Source: Meloidogyne chitwoodi
Lineage: Eukaryota > Nematoda > Chromadorea > Rhabditida > Meloidogynidae
Reading direction: 5' to 3'
Assembly (NCBI GenBank): GCA_015183035.1
Contig: JACZZP010000001.1
Coordinates: forward strand, 2,108,001-2,172,000
Length of the DNA stretch: 64,000 nt
This document shows, piece by piece, positions 58,382 through 64,000 of the stretch. A program made the position numbers and the translations under genes. Every line of letters begins with the position of its first letter. The stretch's first letter is position 1. The notes under the pieces were generated by a model that saw only the letters and a list, made by a program, of their open reading frames with translations, did not search any database and had not been told where the DNA came from.

Positions 58382-60088
58382 ATGAATAATTCATTTAAAT
58401 TAATTAAAACTTCATTTTATCAAAATAATAATTTACTTGAACAATTAGATTCTTCTCTTTTTATTAATTTACTTCGTTATTTAATTGCTGCAAATTCTAT
58501 AGGAACAAATGCTTTTATATTATATTTATTTATTAGGTTATTAAATATATTTTAATTATATTTTTTTAAAAGTTTATTTTTATTTTTAATTTTTTTAAAG
58601 GTTTCGTTCTTTACGTTCTACTCAATGTAATTTATTTATTGCTGCAAATGCTGGTGTTGAATTAATTATTGGTAAATTTATAAATTAAATAGTATTTATT
58701 TAATTGAAATATTTAAAAGGTTTGGGTACAGCATTGCGTGGTTCATTTCAATTATATGTTCTTATTAATTCAATAACAAAGTTTAGTCATTCCCTTTGTG
58801 TTTGGATTGGTGCTCCTTTAACTGGAGGATTTGCAGCTAATCAAATAACTATTTTAATATTAGCATTAGATAGACTTGCTGCTGTTGCTACTCCACTCAA
58901 ATATGGACATAAAAATAGAGTAAATAAAAATAAAAAAATATATTCAATTTTAAAATTATTTATTTTTAGTTTTTCGTTTTTTGCTCTCTTTTCCTCACTG
59001 TAGCAATTTTTATAGGAGCTATATGGCTGTCATTATGGGGAATAGATGATTCTCAATCTTCTTCAACTCAATGTTCTATGGGTATTAATGCTGGACCTTT
59101 TTTCTCTGTTATTTGGTCACTTTTTGCGCAATGCAGTACTTTACTTGTTTTTGGTTTAATTTTTTTTAAATAAAAAAATAATTTTTAATTTTTTTAAGGT
59201 TTTTATATTTCAATGCTTATTATGTTTTATATGCAAAAAGTAAAATTAAATGTATATTCTAAGCATTCAAAACATTCTGTTTGTAGTATTAATTTATGGA
59301 ATATGCCTAAAAGTGAAAGTCAACAATTAAATATTCAACAAAGACAGCAAAGAAGGGTAAAATAAAAATTAATTTCATTTTAAAAAAAATAATTATTTAT
59401 TTTTTTCTTTAAAGTTGACAATTTCGGTTGCTTTAATATTATTAATTTATACAATTTCATGGGCATTACCTACAGCAATATGGTTTGCATTTAATGTGAG
59501 AATTATTTTTTACACCACAAAGGTGAATAAATAAATAAATTAATTTATTTATTTTTTAGCTTATGAATTATGCTGATCGAACAAGAATTAATTATGTTAC
59601 TTTTGTACAAGGTTTTTTAACACCATTTGGAGCAGGAATTAATTTATATATTTATTTATGGAAACATGCTGAAATTAGGTTAAGAAGACATTTTTTAAAT
59701 AAAATTTAATTTTTTTAAATTTAGAAATTCTGCTGTTTCTACACTCCCTTGGCTAAAGAATATTTTACATGATAACCCCATTCCCTCAAATCTTTTGAGG
59801 AGTGGTTCTTCTATGCCTTTTGACAGACAACGGCAAAAACGAAACAGACGAACATTTGAAATGGTTATTAAATTAATTTATAAAAATAATTTAGAGATTT
59901 TAGTTTATAATTTTAAAAAATTAATAAATTAGGTATATATTTATTTACAATTTCAGAGATTTTTGTTTGTTTCTCGCAAGTCAAAATTTCGAACTCCAAA
60001 TAATATAACAAATAAAAAACAACATCCATCATTAATTTTGAATAATTCATCTCAATTACCAAATGTTGAGAAACAATTTATTATTTAA
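58382..60088 (+). CDS. Srsx-type nematode GPCR
   Basis: Seven membrane segments are predicted: INLLRYLIAANSIGTNAFIL; LFIAANAGVELIIGL; LCVWIGAPLTGGFAANQITI running to LALDRLAAVATPLKY; FFVFCSLFLTVAIFIGAIW; FFSVIWSLFAQCSTLLVFGF; LTISVALILLIYTISWALP; and INYVTFVQGFLTPFGAGINL. The LDRLA motif after TM3, the N-terminal glycosylation site (NNSF) and the overall order match the nematode Srsx chemoreceptor-like family. Correct reading across 58919-58968 needs the first acceptor (TTTTTAG before TTTTTCG), which gives an uninterrupted TM4. The second TAG shifts frame. The cytosolic tail is basic (RQRQKRNRRTFE). Stop TAA 60086-60088. Ligand unknown. Confidence 0.82.
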
Positions 60089-60357
60089 ATTATTGTTTTA
60101 CATATTCTAAAATAAATTATTAGAAAATGAAGCGAAAAGAATTCTTTAGAAAAATAAAATAAATTGTTAATAATTAAATTCATTTACATAAATATATTTA
60201 AAATATCACACAATTTAAAAATATTATAATTTAATAATTATTTAAATAATATTAACAATAATAAAAATTTATATTTAGAAATTTATAGTCTTTTAATAAT
60301 AATTAAAAACCCTAAAATAAATAAATAAAATTAAAAAGATATTACTTTTTATTATTA

Positions 60358-63300
60358 TTATGCATTCAAAATTAACGAAATTTGTTCTAGTCCAGGCGCA
60401 GAAATAATTAAACGTTGTTCCTCCTCATAATGACGTTCAACAAATAACCTTAAACTTGAAAAAGCATTGCAAACTGCTCTGCGTACCGGTTGAAGAAGAA
60501 TTTCTTCTGTTTCACGCATTCCAATGTAAAGACCGAAAGCAACACGCACCTTTAAAGAAATAAAAATATTATTACGTAAAAAAAAGAAAAAATATTAAAA
60601 ATTTCTACCTGAGGCCAATTTTGCTTTAATTGCTTAAAAGCTTGAGAACATCGATCATTTAAAGCGCGAGGACTAAATTGTTCATTTGATGCTACAATCA
60701 ATGGGGCCATTTGATTTTTTGCTCGTTGTTCTTGTTCATTCTATTTTAAGAATATATTTTAGAAAATTAAAAGTGAAAAAATACTTGAAATTGATCTAAA
60801 TCAGATTGAAAATTAGATAAAGGACCCAATAAAATCTCAGAAATATGAACAATCATAGTATGACACCAACGTTTTAAATGTTGTTCAATTATACGTCTAG
60901 AATCCGTTTGTAATTCGCTAACATGGACAGGTGTCTAAAAAGCAATATTAATAAATTTATAATTATTTCTGCTTAAAATAGTAAAGAAAAATCTAAATAA
61001 ACAAAAATAGAACTATTTTTCTTTAAATAATTTTAAAAAAAAAGTTTAATCATACCAACAAAAGAAGTGAAAGAAGAGCATTATTTGTACCAAACTCAAA
61101 CCATCTAGCACGGTTTTCAGGATTAAGTAACTAAATTAATTGATTGATAATTTATTTGATTTTTTAAAACCTGTATCATTGATTGTGTATATTTACCCAA
61201 GTCCAATTGATAATCTAATTGTGGATGTATTTGAGTTTCTTCTATTTGTCCACTAATACCCTTTCCAGAGCCTGATGACAAAACAGAATTTGAACGAGTT
61301 ATTTGCTGTTTTTGTTTTTGATGTTGACGGTAAGGACTTGTTTGTTCGCGAAGAATAAGCAAATGTTTTATTATAAATAATTCAGCATCAATTGTTCGAT
61401 TTGGTGAATTTCGAATTGTTGCACGCGCTAAACAAATGGTGAAAATAACATAAAATTAAAAAAAAAATTTTTACATGGTTCAATAGGTAATGCTTTAATA
61501 CGTTCGACAGCACGTTCAAGTGACTGACAACAGGAATCAAGCAATTCACGAGAGATATTCATAAAGACAGTTGGCTAATTAAATTAATAAATATATTTAT
61601 TATATTAGTTTAAAATAAATATTTAGAAATATGATCGAAATTCCTCAATTTATCAAAATGTGATGTTATGTAACAGAACATTTTGAGCAAAAATTACTTA
61701 CATCTAAACAACGATAAAGTTTACTGAGGCACATTACAGTTCTTTTTACAGTTGGATACCTAAAATTAAAATAAATTCTAAAAACTTAAAATTTTAAAAC
61801 CAAAGACAATGTTGATCAATAGGTGATGTACTTGTTGGCCTTGATAATTTTGCAAAACCAGCACCAGACTTTTTTGCTTGTGGCAATGGACCAATTGTTT
61901 CATAATCTTCACCATCGATTATGTTTAATTGCTCGATTTGTCCATCCAAACTAAGAAATAGATTTTATTAATTATTTAAAGCTAAAACCTTTCATTTTGA
62001 TCATTCTCAATTTTATTATTGCCAATATCACCATCATTTATTTTTTGCATCATTAAAAGTCGTTCAGGGTAGACTAAATCACCGGATGCAGGATTGTAGT
62101 CAAAAATATCAGATTTAGCAAATAACGATGTTCTAAAAAATAAGAATGTTTTTAAATTTAAATTAGAAAACCTATAAACAATTCTCTCAACAATATCAGC
62201 AACCAATTCATTAATTACTCTGACAAAACCAATACGAGAAATTGACGTTTGTTGATGTTGTTGTAAAGCTGTAAAATTAACAGCAGATAAATCTGGAGTT
62301 TGTCTAAGACCACAACGCTCATCTACCATTTCTACCTAAAATAGGTAAAATATATAAATAAAAAACGGAAAACAACTTTAAGTAAAGTACAAAGTTGTGC
62401 AAGAGTCTCTAAATGTTGATTATGTATGATAAGTGGACGTAACGTATCATAAAATATTCTACAAATGCTCTCTATAAAAGTATGAAAATGATTAGCAGAA
62501 GAATGTTGTTCATTTGAATAACTAGGCCAAAATGTAAATATTGGCGGAGATGAAGGTGTCATTGTCGCTGTTCTACAATAAGAAAAAATTGTATTTATTC
62601 TTATAGATTAACATGGTATTATTTATCTTTTTAATTGTATTTTTCTAGATTAATTAATGAATTGTAATTAAAAATAAATTACTTTAAAGTCTGATCAAAA
62701 TCCAAAACAAAAAATTGTCTGTATAAACGTAATTCATCATCACAAAGACGTAAAAGAAAAGTACAACCATCTCTAGTTAAAGTACAAGAAGAATTTTGAT
62801 GACGAATGTATAGAGACTAAAAAAATTAAAATTTAAATTAAATAATAATAAATAAACTTGAATAGTTGTTTGCACAATTGGTCGAAGAAGCTGACTTCGA
62901 ATAGAGAAATATTCTTGTTCGCATTCAGAAACAATTGTTTGATATTCAGAATATGAAGCGAAAAATTGAAATGCTTGTTGAAATGCATTTCTAAGAAAAA
63001 ATTAAATGAAATTATATATAAATTCATAAAATGAAAAATTCAAACGAAAAATTTTGAATTTTAAATTAAAATATACCGAATAGCACTGGCTTTTACACCG
63101 AATATTCCATACAATAAAGCAAAAGTATCATCATTGTCAACACAAGATAAAATTCCTAACCGTCCACTTCCGTCTTGAGAATTTGATTGAGGTGAAAAAC
63201 TTAGAAAATATAAAATAATTTTTTAGAGAAAACCGAGATTGACGATACAAAACGTCTTGTCGACAAGATTCTAGATCAGAAAGAACCCCAGCTTTAATTG

Positions 63301-64000
63301 CTGTTAAAGAACTAAAACAAATAAAAATTGTCCAAAGAATAACAAAACCGGCTAAGGCATTGTTCATATTTATGAATATATTGCTCAGCTTCACTCTGTT
63401 CTGGATGCGCACGTAAATAACTAATACATTCATGAATTGTTGAAAGAATTTGGGTAAATAGCGTGCCAGTCAATGAAAGTTTTGGTGTATCCAGTTTCTA
63501 TATTTAAGAAAAATTAAATAATAAAATACAATTCAGAGGTAAAAGTAAAATATATTTAAAAACTTTTGTAGGATTCAGTTGAATCGAACTTAAAATATGT
63601 AATACACAATTAAGATGTTATAAAACGTAAATACCTAAGCTCAGAAAATTCAACAATATAATTTAAAATAATAGTGCCATGTCCAAAATACAAATATTAC
63701 CTTAAGTAACCAGTCATATTGTTGATAGTAATGAAGACTAGCATTAATAGATTCAGTTGCAGCTGCAAGTTGAGTTTGTTCAGACATCATTCTATCACAA
63801 GCATCATGAAGAGATGAAGTTTTATCAGTAACAGAATTATATTTTTCACCAAGTTCTTTAAGTATCTTCAAAAATTAAAATATAAGAATATAGCAAAAAT
63901 AGAAAAAAAATTAAAACCTGATCACATTTTTCACGTTTTTCTCGTAAAGTTTCAAGTCTCAAACTGCAACGCTGCAATTGAACTAAATATTCATCCCAGT
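60358..64000 (-). CDS. cogc-3: Conserved oligomeric Golgi complex subunit 3 (COG3), 5' end outside window
   Basis: COG3 is a lobe-A subunit of the COG tether, which directs retrograde vesicles within the Golgi. The first exons in the window encode the N-terminal coiled coil: [20 protein letters not shown], then [20 protein letters not shown]. The middle shows [25 protein letters not shown]...[19 protein letters not shown]. Next come a helical region ([17 protein letters not shown]) and the highly specific [19 protein letters not shown] with [12 protein letters not shown], the COG3 signature (relatives: LFSKSEIFDYNP..GDLAYPEKL.MM). The C-terminus [20 protein letters not shown]...ISLILNA also matches the family end (…EEQISLLL). 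About 15 exons are visible, 35-90 bp introns; stop TAA at 60358-60360. Confidence 0.9.

Noticed and set aside
1..64000. tRNA, rRNA, snRNA and SL RNA genes
   Set aside because: I looked for tRNA B-box (GGTTCGANTCC), U1/U2/U6 starts and spliced-leader exons and saw no convincing match on either strand. A covariance-model scan would be needed to exclude short or divergent ones.
1..64000. Endogenous viral or retroelement genes
   Set aside because: No reverse transcriptase, integrase, capsid or polymerase motif was seen in any frame. All repeats recognised are short non-autonomous elements.

Overview
This is a very AT-rich nuclear sequence from a nematode. Genes are split by many short introns (about 30-60 bp) with GT donors and loose (T)nAAAG, TTTAG or CAG acceptors. 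Neighbouring same-strand genes are closely spaced, with spliced-leader-type acceptors just before their start codons. Several families are nematode-typical: a DB-module secreted protein, two serpentine chemoreceptor-like GPCRs, a worm-expanded casein-kinase-1 kinase, a Methyltransf_22-like protein, and a fragment resembling the fast-evolving F-box-associated families of plant parasites. The overall style (AT bias, Asn-rich proteins, F-box-like families) fits a tylenchine, perhaps root-knot-type, nematode, but the species cannot be fixed from the sequence.

Layout. 0-4 kb (+): the 3' part of a PI3-kinase p85-like adapter (aap-1-like), an isoprenylcysteine carboxyl methyltransferase and a Bora/SPAT-1-like Plk1 activator, spaced like an operon. 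4-6.5 kb (-): TOM70. 7.1-8.7 kb (+): C1QBP/MAM33, divergent from TOM70 with a 204-bp MITE between them. 8.7-12.5 kb: AT desert. 12.5-15.6 kb (+): secreted Cys-rich protein with a DB module. 16.8-21.1 kb (-): a gene ending in an hnRNP K-type KH domain behind an unrecognised N-terminus, with its introns full of small inverted-repeat elements. 22.8-27.6 kb (+): a Cys-rich CXC array fused to an AID/APOBEC-like cytidine deaminase domain. 28-29.4 kb (-): GPCR. 31.3 kb (+): small secreted peptide. 32.1-33.8 kb (-): a GC-rich CK1-family kinase with a lysine-rich repeat inside the catalytic domain. 35.3-40.0 kb (-): BRE1. 40.8-41.5 kb (+): F-box-family-like fragment whose last codons were altered by a 972-bp foldback element. 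43.2-44.6 kb (+): Methyltransf_22-like protein. 44.8-46.5 kb (-): SLC25A39/40 mitochondrial carrier. 46.9-53.9 kb (-): DDX60-like helicase. 54.5-55.6 kb (-): secreted Asn/Gly-rich protein. 58.4-60.1 kb (+): Srsx-type GPCR. 60.4-64 kb (-): COG3, 5' part outside the window.

Two things stand out. The first is the CXC-deaminase gene. Its HVE...PC-x4-C zinc-deaminase signature and the surrounding residue pattern match the AID/APOBEC fold, preceded by DNA-binding-type Cys-rich repeats, which suggests a chromatin- or DNA-targeted base-editing enzyme in a worm. The second is a family of inverted-repeat elements scattered through the window with perfect 8-bp flanking duplications (6727-6930, 20067-20279, 41462-42433, plus a related foldback at about 18921-19512). 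One of them demonstrably changed the end of a coding sequence.
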